DNA of 23,256 nucleotides, from positions 1-23,256 of the forward strand of contig JBMNQS010000031.1 of NCBI GenBank assembly GCA_050944255.1, given 5' to 3'. Made by a program: the position numbers and the translations under genes. Source of the stretch: JBMNQS01 sp050944255 (GTDB taxonomy: Bacteria; Bacillota; Clostridia; Christensenellales; Maliibacteriaceae). This document shows, in pieces, positions 5,267 through 13,483 of this stretch; within the stretch, counting starts at the first letter, position 1, and the number at the start of each line of letters is the position of its first letter. The notes below the pieces were generated by a model. The model made no database searches. It was not told where the DNA came from and saw only the letters and a list, made by a program, of their open reading frames with translations.

Positions 5267-6712
5267 CTACCCCCTACGCCATACGGCGGGAATAAACAGC
5301 ATCAGCATCGGATAAATCTCCAGCCTGCCGATGAGCATATCCAGCGTCAAAACGGCTTTTGAAACTGCGGACAGAGACGAAAAGTTGCCCACCGCGCCTA
5401 CAACCTTGCCGAAGGCGGGGCCTACGTTATTGATGCAGGTCGTTACCGAAGAGACGGTGGTTTCAAGATCCATACCGTTGACGGACACCGCCACCACCGA
5501 CACGATAAAGATGGCGGCATAGGTCATCATCCAGGCGCCGACGCCTACGATGACCTCCTCCTCCACGCGCCGGCCGTCCAGCTTGAGCACCTGGACGCTC
5601 CTTGAGCGGACGATCTTTTGAAAGTTCCTGATAATGACCTTGATCATCATGACAATGCGGGAAACCTTGATGCCGCCGGCTGTGGAACCGGCGCAGGCGC
5701 CGCAGAACATCAGCCCCAGAAGGATGACGCGCGAAAGCTCCGGCCACTTGTCATAATTGGCCGTAACATAGCCGGTGGTGGATATGATGGAGGCCACCTG
5801 GAAGGACGAATCGCGCAGCGCGTGCCAGAAGCTGCCGTACATGTTCCAGATATTGATGCAGATCAGAGCTATGGACGCCGTGACAATCAAAAGGTACGCG
5901 CGAAGCTCCGTATTTTTATGTATCTCCCGGAACCGTTTGATCAAAATGAAATAGTAGATATTAAAGTTGACGCCAAAGAGGATCATGAAAATGGCAATGA
6001 CCCACTGCAAATACGCGCTGTAGCCGGCGATGCTGTTATTGTAAATGGCAAACCCGCCGGTGCCGGCGGTACCGAAGGCGATGCAGAAGCTGTCGAACAG
6101 GGACATGCCGCCGCACAGCATTAAAATGATCTGAACAGCGGTCATCGCCGCATAGATGCCGTAGAGGATCATGGCCGTGGATCTCATTTTGGGCACCAGT
6201 TTGCCCACCGTGGGCCCGGGTACCTCCGCGCGCACGATGTGCATGGAGCGGTCCTGCGTCATGGGCAATACCGCCAGCATGAACACCAGCACGCCCATGC
6301 CGCCGACCCAGTGGGTAAAGTTGCGCCAGAATATGAGGCTTTTGGGCAGCGCCTCCACATCGGTCAGTATGCTGGAACCGGTGGTGGTAAAGCCGGAAAC
6401 CGTCTCAAAGAAAGCGTCCACAAAATGGGGAATGGCGCCGGAAAAGATAAACGGCAGGCAGCCGAACAGGGACACCAGCACCCAGGACAGGGCGACGATA
6501 ATCAGGCCCTCCCGGGCATAGATGTTTTCGGTCTTTGGTTTTTTCAAGGACAGGAGAATACCCGCAATTAAAACAAGCGCCATGGTAACGGCAATCGATA
6601 CGGCGGCCGATTCCCTGTAAATAAACGCCACCATCAGCGGCAGCGCCAGAAGCGCGGCCTCTATTTTCATCATTTTGCCCAGCACGCGAAATACCATCGA
6701 ATAGTTCATCAT
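5267..6712 (-). CDS. trkH: TrkH/KtrB-family potassium uptake channel subunit
   Basis: A 481-residue protein with about ten to twelve membrane segments. Four pore-loop repeats contain the selectivity-filter glycines: T-T-T-G-S-S at 109-114, then G-T-A-G-T-G-G-F, S-T-T-G-Y and N-N-V-G-P-A-F-G. It forms the membrane pore for potassium import, gated by the cytoplasmic TrkA (RCK) protein encoded just upstream. Two adjacent ATGs (6712 and 6709) follow GAGGAAAA; the second has the more usual spacing. The gap after trkA is 42 bases with no terminator, so the two are an operon. The length and filter are complete. Confidence 0.92.
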   Translation of the reverse strand: MMNYSMVFRVLGKMMKIEAALLALPLMVAFIYRESAAVSIAVTMALVLIAGILLSLKKPKTENIYAREGLIIVALSWVLVSLFGCLPFIFSGAIPHFVDAFFETVSGFTTTGSSILTDVEALPKSLIFWRNFTHWVGGMGVLVFMLAVLPMTQDRSMHIVRAEVPGPTVGKLVPKMRSTAMILYGIYAAMTAVQIILMLCGGMSLFDSFCIAFGTAGTGGFAIYNNSIAGYSAYLQWVIAIFMILFGVNFNIYYFILIKRFREIHKNTELRAYLLIVTASIALICINIWNMYGSFWHALRDSSFQVASIISTTGYVTANYDKWPELSRVILLGLMFCGACAGSTAGGIKVSRIVMMIKVIIRNFQKIVRSRSVQVLKLDGRRVEEEVIVGVGAWMMTYAAIFIVSVVAVSVNGMDLETTVSSVTTCINNVGPAFGKVVGAVGNFSSLSAVSKAVLTLDMLIGRLEIYPMLMLFIPAVWRRG

Positions 6713-6754
6713 TTTTCCTCATTGAGCTTTTTAATCCGCCGGCTTGCAGCGCCT

Positions 6755-8110
6755 TTATACTGCAAATATTTCTGCCAGGTCCCGCACGCGCGGGATCGTG
6801 GTGACCACCACCACCCGGTCACCCGCCTCGACGGTGTCGCGGCCGCCGGGAATAATGATCCTGTTTCCGCGGGCAATGCTGGCAATTAAAACATTTTCGC
6901 GGATATTCAACTGCGCCAGAGGAATGCCGATATAAGCGCCTTCCTCCACGATAAATTCCAGCGCCTCCACCTTTTGATTGACCAGTTTATACAGCGTTTC
7001 CATTCTGGCGCCCGCCGTATTGCGCATGGCGCGCACGTAGCGCACAATCATGTTGGCCGTCAGTTCCTTGGGCGAAACCGGCATGTCGATGTCGATATTT
7101 TTTAAAAGGCCCATGAAGGAAATGCGGTCCACCTTGACAATGGCTTTGGGCACCCCCAGGCTCTTTGCGTACATGCCGAGGATCACGTTTTCCTCGTCGA
7201 TCCCCGTCAGCGCCACCAGTGCGTCCGTTTCGGCGATCCCCTCTTCCTCCAGCAAATCCTGATCCGATCCGTCGCCGTGGATAATGGTGCAGTGGGGCAG
7301 TTCATCCGAAAGATACAGGCAGCGTTCCTGGTCCAGCTCAATGATCTTGACTCCCGCGCCGATGGCGGAGAGCTTCTTGGCCAGATAATAGGAAATGCGT
7401 CCGCCGCCGATGATGATGACATCGCGAACCTGCCCGCGCATAGCGCCGATGGTGCGGAAAAACGCCATGATCTGCATGGGCTCGGCGGTAATATGGATGC
7501 GGTCGCCCTCTTCCAGGACGAAATCGCCTTTGGGAATGTATACGCTGCCGTTTCTCTGTACGGCGCAGATGAGCACACGCACCTGGAAATTGTTGTACAG
7601 GTCGTAAAGCGGCTGGCCTACGAGGGGACTGCCCGCCTCGATGCGAAATTCAACCAGCTCCACCCGGCCGTGAACGAAAGTATCTATCTTGATGGCGCCG
7701 GGAAACTTCAGCGTCCTGAAAATTTCCATGGCCGCCGCCATCTCCGGGTTGACGGACATGGACAGTCCAAGCTCGTCCTTCATAAAGTCCAGCTGGTCAG
7801 CGTATTCAGGATTGCGGACCCGGGCAATGGTGTTTTTGGCACCGATTTTCTTGGCCAGAATGCAGCATAGAATGTTCAGTTCATCCGTGGACGTGGCGGC
7901 AATGACCAGATCGGCGCTTTTAACGCCGGCCCCCATCTGCACCGAGTAACTGGCGCCATTGCCGTGTATGCCCATGACGTCCAGTGTATTGGTCGTCTGC
8001 AAAAGCGCCTCTTCATCGCTGTCGATCACCACAATATCATGGCCTTCGGCAGAGAGCTGCCTGGCAAGCGCGTAACCAACTTTGCCGTCACCAGCGATGA
8101 CAATTTTCAT
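6755..8110 (-). CDS. trkA: Trk potassium uptake regulatory protein TrkA
   Basis: A 451-residue peripheral protein with two RCK modules, each an NAD-binding Rossmann half plus a TrkA-C domain. The first nucleotide motif is G-D-G-K-V-G at 7-12, followed by V-V-I-D at 27-30. The second, G-G-G-R-I-S at 235-240, has serine in place of the last glycine. TrkA-C segments lie at about 140-220 and 370-451. It binds NAD(H) or ATP/ADP and gates TrkH. The start follows GGAGGG (plus-strand CCCTCC at 8119-8124). The frame is open to 8203, but the added 31 residues do not resemble the family and have no ribosome binding site. It is first in the trkA-trkH-pfkB unit. Confidence 0.92.
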   Translation of the reverse strand: MKIVIAGDGKVGYALARQLSAEGHDIVVIDSDEEALLQTTNTLDVMGIHGNGASYSVQMGAGVKSADLVIAATSTDELNILCCILAKKIGAKNTIARVRNPEYADQLDFMKDELGLSMSVNPEMAAAMEIFRTLKFPGAIKIDTFVHGRVELVEFRIEAGSPLVGQPLYDLYNNFQVRVLICAVQRNGSVYIPKGDFVLEEGDRIHITAEPMQIMAFFRTIGAMRGQVRDVIIIGGGRISYYLAKKLSAIGAGVKIIELDQERCLYLSDELPHCTIIHGDGSDQDLLEEEGIAETDALVALTGIDEENVILGMYAKSLGVPKAIVKVDRISFMGLLKNIDIDMPVSPKELTANMIVRYVRAMRNTAGARMETLYKLVNQKVEALEFIVEEGAYIGIPLAQLNIRENVLIASIARGNRIIIPGGRDTVEAGDRVVVVTTIPRVRDLAEIFAV

Positions 8111-8260
8111 AATCATTTCCCTCCGAAACGAAACCGGGTTTCCCCTGTTCTTATCTAATTGTAGGTTTGCCTGCCCAATCGTATAGTATTCTATCACAAA
8201 CAAGGCACGTGCGCTATAGCCTTTTTCGCCTCAGCCGCCGATATTCGGCGCTACCTGCAG

Positions 8261-8299
8261 AAAAAAGGCCGTACCCTCTGCGGTCTGGGGCACAGCCTT
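8261..8299 (-). terminator. Terminator after the cytidylate-kinase-like gene
   Basis: On the minus strand AAGGCTGTGCCC pairs with GGGTACGGCCTT (two G-U pairs), followed by a run of T. It begins 22 bases past the stop at 8321 and separates this gene from trkA. Confidence 0.7.
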
Positions 8300-8320
8300 G
8301 CATTTAAATGTTCGCGGGCG

Positions 8321-8935
8321 CTATCCTTGGATCTGCCGGTCCCTGAAAAGCTCCGCAAACCGGCGGATGGTATCCACCGAACCCTGCACGCCCAGCGCGC
8401 TGGAATCAATGGTCAAATGATAGTTTTCCGGATCGTCCCGCCTTCTCTGGGTATAATGCTGATAGTAATTGTCGCGCTGTTTATCCACCCTGGCGATGAC
8501 CTCTTTGGCCTTTTTGCGCGACACCTCATACATGTCGGCTATCCGCCCGATCCGCTCGGACAGCGGCGCCCGGATATAAATGTGGGCGCTATGCTGATGC
8601 TCTGTAAGCACATAGTCCGAACAGCGGCCCACAATGACGCAGGATTCACTCTGCGCTATGGCCTTTATGGCCTTGAACTGCGCCAGAAAAATCCTGTCGT
8701 TCAAGGGCGGCTCCGAAGAAAAGGCGCCGGCGCCGATCAGGTACATGCTGGAAGTGGAGAGCCTTTCATCGTGCAAGCTGAGAAGATCCTCCGGCATGCC
8801 CGTTCGCTGTGCGGTAATACTCAGCAGCTCTTTATCATAAAAAGCTATATCCATTTCCTGCGCCAGCCGGCGGCCGATTTCATGCCCGCCGCTGCCGTAC
8901 TGGCGGTTGATGGTAACGATTATCTGCCCCTTCAT
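8321..8935 (-). CDS. Cytidylate kinase-like family protein
   Basis: A 204-residue P-loop protein of the cytidylate-kinase-like family (PF13189-type). The nucleotide loop is R-Q-Y-G-S-G-G-H-E-I-G at 11-21. Mid-sequence there is C-V-I-V-G-R-C-S-D-Y-V-L, and the C-terminal R-V-D-K-x-R-x2-Y-Y-x2-Y-T segment is typical of the family. It is distinct from canonical CMP kinase (Cmk), is common in Clostridia, and has no firmly established substrate. The ATG at 8935 has GGAGG at a good distance; a GTG two codons upstream lies too close to that site. It is a single gene with its own terminator at 8261-8299. Confidence 0.82.
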   Translation of the reverse strand: MKGQIIVTINRQYGSGGHEIGRRLAQEMDIAFYDKELLSITAQRTGMPEDLLSLHDERLSTSSMYLIGAGAFSSEPPLNDRIFLAQFKAIKAIAQSESCVIVGRCSDYVLTEHQHSAHIYIRAPLSERIGRIADMYEVSRKKAKEVIARVDKQRDNYYQHYTQRRRDDPENYHLTIDSSALGVQGSVDTIRRFAELFRDRQIQG

Positions 8936-9203
8936 AAGCACGCCCTCCTCCTAACATTCCCTCGCTAAATAGTGATTCTCTTCCGGCGGCAAAATATCCT
9001 TCATAGCACGAAAAAACCATATAAAATCGCAGGTTTCATCATTTTTTAAGCGCAAAAACGCCACCGGGCCCGCGCCTGCCGCCACGGGCCTGAGCAATGC
9101 CACCGAGATGATTTTATATCCTTTAAGTAAAAACCAAAACAAACTCCGCCCTTTCCAGCAAAACCAGGCGTCTTTAGGCGATGGAAAATGCGCAAGATGA
9201 TTT

Positions 9204-9629
9204 TTATTTCGTTCCTTCGCTCTTTCTAAAGATGAACAGCTTGGAAAAGACGTAGTTGAGGATAATGACAATCACATTGCTCAGAAGTTTGGCGATATTC
9301 TCCTGCACACTGAGCAGGTCCACCATGACAAACATGGCCAGCACGTCAAAGCCTCCGGAAACACCGCGCATGGCAAAAAACTTCGCCATCTCCAGCAGTA
9401 CGGGGCCGAACCCCCTTACCCCGGAGCCAAACACATACTTGCGGTTGGTGACATAGGCAAACAGCACCGATACCATCCAGGCGATGACGGTGGAGGCCAT
9501 GTAGTGAAGCCCGGTAAGATTCAGCAGGAAAAAGCTGGCGATGTTCACAAGCGTCGTCAATGCGCCAAAAATCAGGTACAGCACCAATTCCCTGTGCCTT
9601 GTATACCTATCGCGTATCCATTGAATCAT
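9204..9629 (-). CDS. GtrA-family membrane protein
   Basis: A 141-residue protein with four membrane helices. It has the GtrA-family (PF04138) N-terminal Y-L-I-F-G-A-L-T-T-L-V-N and the helix-2 exit Y-V-T-N-R-K-Y-V-F, and it ends with N-Y-V-F-S-K-L-F-I-F. GtrA proteins are thought to flip polyprenyl-linked sugars for cell-surface glycosylation, but no glycosyltransferase is next to it. AAGGAG lies 8 bases before the ATG. It starts 21 bases after the MATE gene stop, so the two are probably co-transcribed. The 268-base gap from 8936 to 9203 shows no gene. Confidence 0.85.
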   Translation of the reverse strand: MIQWIRDRYTRHRELVLYLIFGALTTLVNIASFFLLNLTGLHYMASTVIAWMVSVLFAYVTNRKYVFGSGVRGFGPVLLEMAKFFAMRGVSGGFDVLAMFVMVDLLSVQENIAKLLSNVIVIILNYVFSKLFIFRKSEGTK

Positions 9630-9650
9630 GGTTTTGGCTCCTTTACGCTT

Positions 9651-11045
9651 TTATAGCGCCTCATCCGCCGTTTCCGCCCGCGGCGTCAAGGTCCTGATGT
9701 TGCGGCGGTACAGTCTGATAAAAAGTGCGGTGCTGGCGGTAAAGCATACCGATTCGGCCAGCGGAAAAGCCACCCACACGCCGAAAACGCCCAGGAGCCT
9801 TGAAAGGATAAACGCCAGCGGGAGCATCATGACGATCTGCCGCAAAAAGGCTACGATAAGGCTGTATTTCCCGTAGCCAAGCGCCTGGAAACTGACGAGC
9901 ATCATGATGACCAGCGCCGCCGGAATAAAGCACAGACTTATAAGCCGCAGTGCGGGCACACCTATTTGAAGCATCTGCTCCGACGCGTTGAAAAGGGCCA
10001 TCAACTGCGGCGTAAAGAACTGGAATACAGACATGCCGACGGCCATAATGCCCACGGCGATGGCGCACGCGTACCCGAAGGCGCAAAGCAGCCTGTCCTT
10101 GTTCCCGGCGCCATAATTATAGCCTATGACCGGCAGCGTCCCCTGGGTCAGGCCGAATATGGGCATGAACACAAAGGACTGCAGCCGAAAATAGATGCCC
10201 AGCACGGAGACGGCCGTTTCGGAAAAACCGACCAAAATGGCGTTGAGGCCGGTGGTCATCACACTGGTGAGCGACTGCATCAAAACGGTGGGAAGGCCCA
10301 CGGCATAGATGTGCCCTATGGTCTTGAATTTGATACGAAATCTTTTGAAGCTGATTTTCACATCGTGCTTTTTAAAGATAAGCACGCAGAGCGCAAAAAG
10401 CAGCGATACCGCCTGCCCGATCACCGTGGCAACGGCCGCGCCCCTCACCCCCAGGGCCGGAAAGCCCAGAAGCCCGAAAATCATAATGGGATCCAGAATG
10501 ATATTGGTCACCGCGCCCGCCAGCATAAACAGCATGGGAGAGAGCATGTTGCCGGTGGCCTGGAGTATCCTTCCGATCATAATTTCAACAAACATCATGC
10601 TGCAGTAAACCGTCACCACAGACAGGTAATCGATCCCCATGGAAATGACGGCCTCGTTCTGGGAGAACAGCCGAAGAAATCCTTCGCTGAAATACAGTCC
10701 GAACGCCACGAACAGCAAGCTGGAAAGCGCGTTTAAAATCAGTCCGTGGGTGGCCGCGTCATTGGCCTGTTTCTGCATGCGCTGCCCAAGACGGCGCGAG
10801 ATCAGCGAACTGACGCCCACGCCGGTGCCGGTGGCAAAGGCAATCATCAGCATCTGAATGGGAAAAGCCAGCGTGACGGCCGTCAGGGCTTCCTCTCCGA
10901 GCATGGAAACGTAGACGCTGTCCACTATATTGTACAGCGAATGGATCAGCATAGAGATGATCGACGGCACCGACATGCCCAGCAACAGCCTGAGCACGGG
11001 CATGGTGCCCATCTTATTTTCCTGTACCTGCTGCAAAGTGCGCAC
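9651..11045 (-). CDS. MATE-family multidrug/sodium antiporter
   Basis: A 464-residue protein with twelve membrane helices and the MATE (PF01554) pattern. The N-terminal segment E-N-K-M-G-T-M-P-V-L-R-L-L-L is typical of the clostridial MepA/NorM-like group. It continues with S-L-Y-N-I-V-D-S-V-Y-V and, in the second half, P-I-F-G-L-T-Q-G-T-L-P-V-I-G-Y-N-Y-G-A. It exports cationic drugs or metabolites against a Na+ or H+ gradient; the substrate is unknown. The start is uncertain: the frame opens at a GTG (11045), and the first ATG is at 11012 behind CAGGA. Alignment of the E-N-K-M-G motif favours a start slightly upstream of 11012. gtrA follows directly. Confidence 0.87.
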   Translation of the reverse strand: MRTLQQVQENKMGTMPVLRLLLGMSVPSIISMLIHSLYNIVDSVYVSMLGEEALTAVTLAFPIQMLMIAFATGTGVGVSSLISRRLGQRMQKQANDAATHGLILNALSSLLFVAFGLYFSEGFLRLFSQNEAVISMGIDYLSVVTVYCSMMFVEIMIGRILQATGNMLSPMLFMLAGAVTNIILDPIMIFGLLGFPALGVRGAAVATVIGQAVSLLFALCVLIFKKHDVKISFKRFRIKFKTIGHIYAVGLPTVLMQSLTSVMTTGLNAILVGFSETAVSVLGIYFRLQSFVFMPIFGLTQGTLPVIGYNYGAGNKDRLLCAFGYACAIAVGIMAVGMSVFQFFTPQLMALFNASEQMLQIGVPALRLISLCFIPAALVIMMLVSFQALGYGKYSLIVAFLRQIVMMLPLAFILSRLLGVFGVWVAFPLAESVCFTASTALFIRLYRRNIRTLTPRAETADEAL

Positions 11046-11266
11046 AACCCTTCACAAATAAACCAAACGCTACATATTGTACCATGAAAGTGCAGGCGGC
11101 GACAAGATCAGCGCGGCTCAACTTGGCTATTTGTTTTACCTGCATTCAACATCCGGGAGGTGCGCCGTTTTCAGCCTTGCGTCAAAATGCACGGTGAAAC
11201 GCTCCGCAAGCGGCCCGCCGCGGCCGCAGAGACCGCAGCAGGCCGCCACAATATAAAGAGCCCGCT

Positions 11267-12016
11267 TTATTGAATCGTATAGCCGGCATCGGCCACCATA
11301 TTTTCGCCGGTGATCAGGCTGGAGGCGTCGCTGGCAAGAAACTGAGCGCAGGCCGCCACTTCCCCGGGAACGCCGAAGCGCCGCATGGGGATGATTTTCT
11401 TCATGTCCTCCCCCGGCTTGCCCGCCCAGGCCCGCTTGCCAAGCTCGGTCATAATGATGGTGGGCGATATGGCGTTGACCCGCACCGAGTATCCGGCCCA
11501 TTCCAGCGCGAAGGCTTTGGTCAGCCCGATGACGCCGGCCTTGCTGGCCGTGTAGGCCACGTGCCTGTCAAGAGCAATGATCCCCGCCTGAGACGCCAGA
11601 TTGATGATGCTTCCGCAGCCCTGGGCGATCATCCTCTTTCCCACCGCCTGCGCCATCAGAAACGTACCTTTTAAATTGACATCGATGGTTTTATCCCAGT
11701 CGTCTTCCGAAAGGGCTTCCGCCGCGTCCAGCAGCGCAATGCCCGCCGAATTCAGCAGAACATCTATCCGCCCGTACGCATCCATGACCGCCTCCACAGC
11801 GCTTTCCACCTGGCGCTTTTGGGTAACGTCCATCCGCACGGCCATGGTGCGCTGCGGATGAACCTCCGCGGCAATCCTCCGGATACTGTCGTTTATGTCC
11901 AGGAAGGCTACAAAGGCGCCGGCCTCCAGGAACTGCCTCGCGGCAGCCAGCCCAAGCCCGCTGCCCGCTCCGGTGACGACGGCCACCTTGTCTTTAAGGT
12001 TAAAATCAATCCCCAT
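11267..12016 (-). CDS. Short-chain dehydrogenase/reductase
   Basis: A 249-residue classical SDR. The cofactor motif is T-G-A-G-S-G-L-G at 15-22, followed by an aspartate at the end of beta-2 (F-L-D at 38-40), which favours NAD(H). Then come N-S-A-G at 89-92, catalytic S142, and Y155-x3-K159 in Y-T-A-S-K. It is cytoplasmic. The substrate is not predictable; relatives act on sugar alcohols or 3-oxoacyl groups. The ATG at 12016 is preceded by AAGGGG. The frame extends to 12106 but would include the promoter -10 (TATAAT, 12060-12065), so the shorter start is preferred. No partner gene is adjacent. Confidence 0.87.
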   Translation of the reverse strand: MGIDFNLKDKVAVVTGAGSGLGLAAARQFLEAGAFVAFLDINDSIRRIAAEVHPQRTMAVRMDVTQKRQVESAVEAVMDAYGRIDVLLNSAGIALLDAAEALSEDDWDKTIDVNLKGTFLMAQAVGKRMIAQGCGSIINLASQAGIIALDRHVAYTASKAGVIGLTKAFALEWAGYSVRVNAISPTIIMTELGKRAWAGKPGEDMKKIIPMRRFGVPGEVAACAQFLASDASSLITGENMVADAGYTIQ

Positions 12017-12059
12017 TTTATGACCCCTTTCCATATGGTTTTCCGATGCGTTTGTTCTC

Positions 12060-12088
12060 ATTATAGTGGCAATGAGCGGCTTTGAAAA
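12060..12088 (-). promoter_or_regulatory. Promoter of the SDR gene
   Basis: Minus-strand TTTTCA (12088-12083, four of six to consensus), a 17-bp spacer, and a perfect TATAAT (12065-12060), about 43 bases upstream of the SDR start. Confidence 0.55.
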
Positions 12089-12251
12089 GTAAAAAGAGCC
12101 CGACAAATGAGTAAGCGGGCGCGGTTTAAAGCATTGGGGGAAATTCTAGTGAGCCCGGGCGCGCAAAGCGCCCGCCGCAGCGCGTATCCAGCGCGGCGCA
12201 AAATCCTCCGGCTCGGCGGCAATACGCGCACTTTATCCACAAGACAAAAAG

Positions 12252-12340
12252 GAGAAAGCGCACAGGCGCTTTCTCTCAGTCTGTCAAAAAAGTCCTTTTG
12301 GGGGTTATTAGGGGGCTAAAGCCCCCTAATTTTAATTCCG
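12252..12340 (+). repeat. Composite repeat: hairpin D plus second-family copy E2
   Basis: It opens with the hairpin GAGAAAGCG/CGCTTTCTC (12252-12275). The same hairpin, differing at one loop base, recurs at 12478-12501. CTGTCAAAAAAG follows, recalling the first repeat family. Then comes AAAGTCCTTTTGGGGGTTA and a 10-bp hairpin (ATTAGGGGGC / GCCCCCTAAT, 12307-12330) with a TTTT tail, which matches copy E1 at 648-720. The hairpin looks like a plus-strand terminator although no gene lies before it. The 12107-12250 stretch shows only GC-rich hairpins and no supported gene. Confidence 0.55.
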
Positions 12341-12395
12341 TGGGCAAGGGCGACATGCGCGGCCGCAGCCCACTCCTTTCAGGGTTTTCCGGCCG

Positions 12396-12501
12396 CTGCA
12401 AAAACCTACCTATCCCTTTTTGCAGCAGGAAAATCCCTGGCATGCCCGTCAAAAAACAAAGTTTTTTGACGGCCTCAGAGAAAGCGCACAGACGCTTTCT
12501 C
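12396..12501 (-). repeat. Dispersed multi-hairpin intergenic repeat, copy B
   Basis: Positions 12396-12477 match 1-81 with about three changes, including one single-base length difference. On the minus strand, as in copy A, it directly follows a gene (the DUF975 gene ends at 12540), preceded by a gene-proximal hairpin (GAGAAAGCG / CGCTTTCTC, 12478-12501). The hairpins CCGTCAAAAAAC/GTTTTTTGACGG and CTGCAAAAA/TTTTTGCAG are retained. It has no coding potential. Confidence 0.8.
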
Positions 12502-12539
12502 CTTTGCCCTTTATCTTGATGCGGGAACCCGGTATTGGG

Positions 12540-13277
12540 TCAGGCAACCGGAGCCTGCGGAGACGCCGGAGACGGTACGGCGTAACCGGCGAACGGCGAC
12601 GTCTGCCCGGCGTAGCGATAGGCCAGATCGACATAAAACACGGCCGTGGCGGCGTTGATGTAGGGCACAAGCCACAGAAAACCGATGCCGCAGGTCAGCA
12701 TCGCCAGCAAAATCCAGCCGATAAAGCTGAACTCAAGGCAGAACAGCCGCCCCTTGTTGCCGCGCATCATATCGGTGGAGATGTGGATGGCCTCCAAAAT
12801 GCCTACATCCGGATTGTTGGCCATAATGTACGGCGCCATGGCATACCTGTAGTACGCAATAATGCCCGGCACGATAAACAAAAGGCTCCACAGGAAAATC
12901 CTCAGCGCAATTAAAAGGTGCAGGCCAAGCGCCTTGCCCCAATAGTGAAACTGCCCAAAAAGGGTCTGGAAGCCCCGCTGCTCCGTCCGCGTCACCAGAT
13001 TGATATTGAATTTATAGAGTCCCTGCCATATGGCCGGTCCGATCAAAAACAGCGCCAGGCCAATGAGGCATAAAATCAGAAGCGGAATAAACAGAATCGG
13101 CCAAATGGACACATCATAGTAACCCCCTGAAGAAATGTTGCTGGATATACCACTGCTGCCGCCGCTGAAACCTCCGCCCAAAAGGCCCGCCACCAGCGTG
13201 ACCGCAAGGGCAATGCCCCAATTGTTCGCCAGAGCGTGCCGCGCCGCCTTGCGCGTGTCACTTGCATACATCATCAT
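12540..13277 (-). CDS. DUF975-family integral membrane protein
   Basis: A 245-residue protein with about five membrane segments and the DUF975 (PF06161) features. The N-terminal R-K-A-A-R-H-A-L-A-N-N-W motif precedes helix 1 and a Gly/Ser-rich loop (residues 35-55). Later come F-I-V-P-G-I-I-A-Y-Y-R-Y-A-M-A-P-Y-I, a segment reading A-I-x2-S-x2-M-M-x-G-N-K-G, and L-V-P-Y-I-N-A-A-T-A-V-F-Y. A proline-rich tail follows. The function of DUF975 is unknown. GAGGAG (13284-13289) lies 6 bases before the first of three consecutive ATGs. A TATAAT on the minus strand (13317-13312) is a likely -10. It is divergent from the aldolase gene. Confidence 0.83.
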   Translation of the reverse strand: MMMYASDTRKAARHALANNWGIALAVTLVAGLLGGGFSGGSSGISSNISSGGYYDVSIWPILFIPLLILCLIGLALFLIGPAIWQGLYKFNINLVTRTEQRGFQTLFGQFHYWGKALGLHLLIALRIFLWSLLFIVPGIIAYYRYAMAPYIMANNPDVGILEAIHISTDMMRGNKGRLFCLEFSFIGWILLAMLTCGIGFLWLVPYINAATAVFYVDLAYRYAGQTSPFAGYAVPSPASPQAPVA

Positions 13278-13433
13278 CAATGACTCCTCTCATCACATAC
13301 TTTGTTATAAGATTATATTGGCACGGATACGTCCATATGGCAATACTTTTCAGCCCATTTATACATGACGGCGCATGAAAGCAGCGCATGGCACGCTGCA
13401 GGTTGTTTTTTAACTGCTATTTATGGCCGGATA

Positions 13434-13442
13434 TGCTATAAT
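13434..13442 (+). promoter_or_regulatory. Extended -10 promoter of fba
   Basis: TGCTATAAT, a TGn extension plus a perfect -10, lies about 42 bases before the aldolase start. No recognisable -35 is at the usual distance, so this is an extended -10 type promoter. Confidence 0.65.
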
Positions 13443-13483
13443 ACGGGATAAATGGTCATTACCCTACAGAAGGAGTTGTTTAT

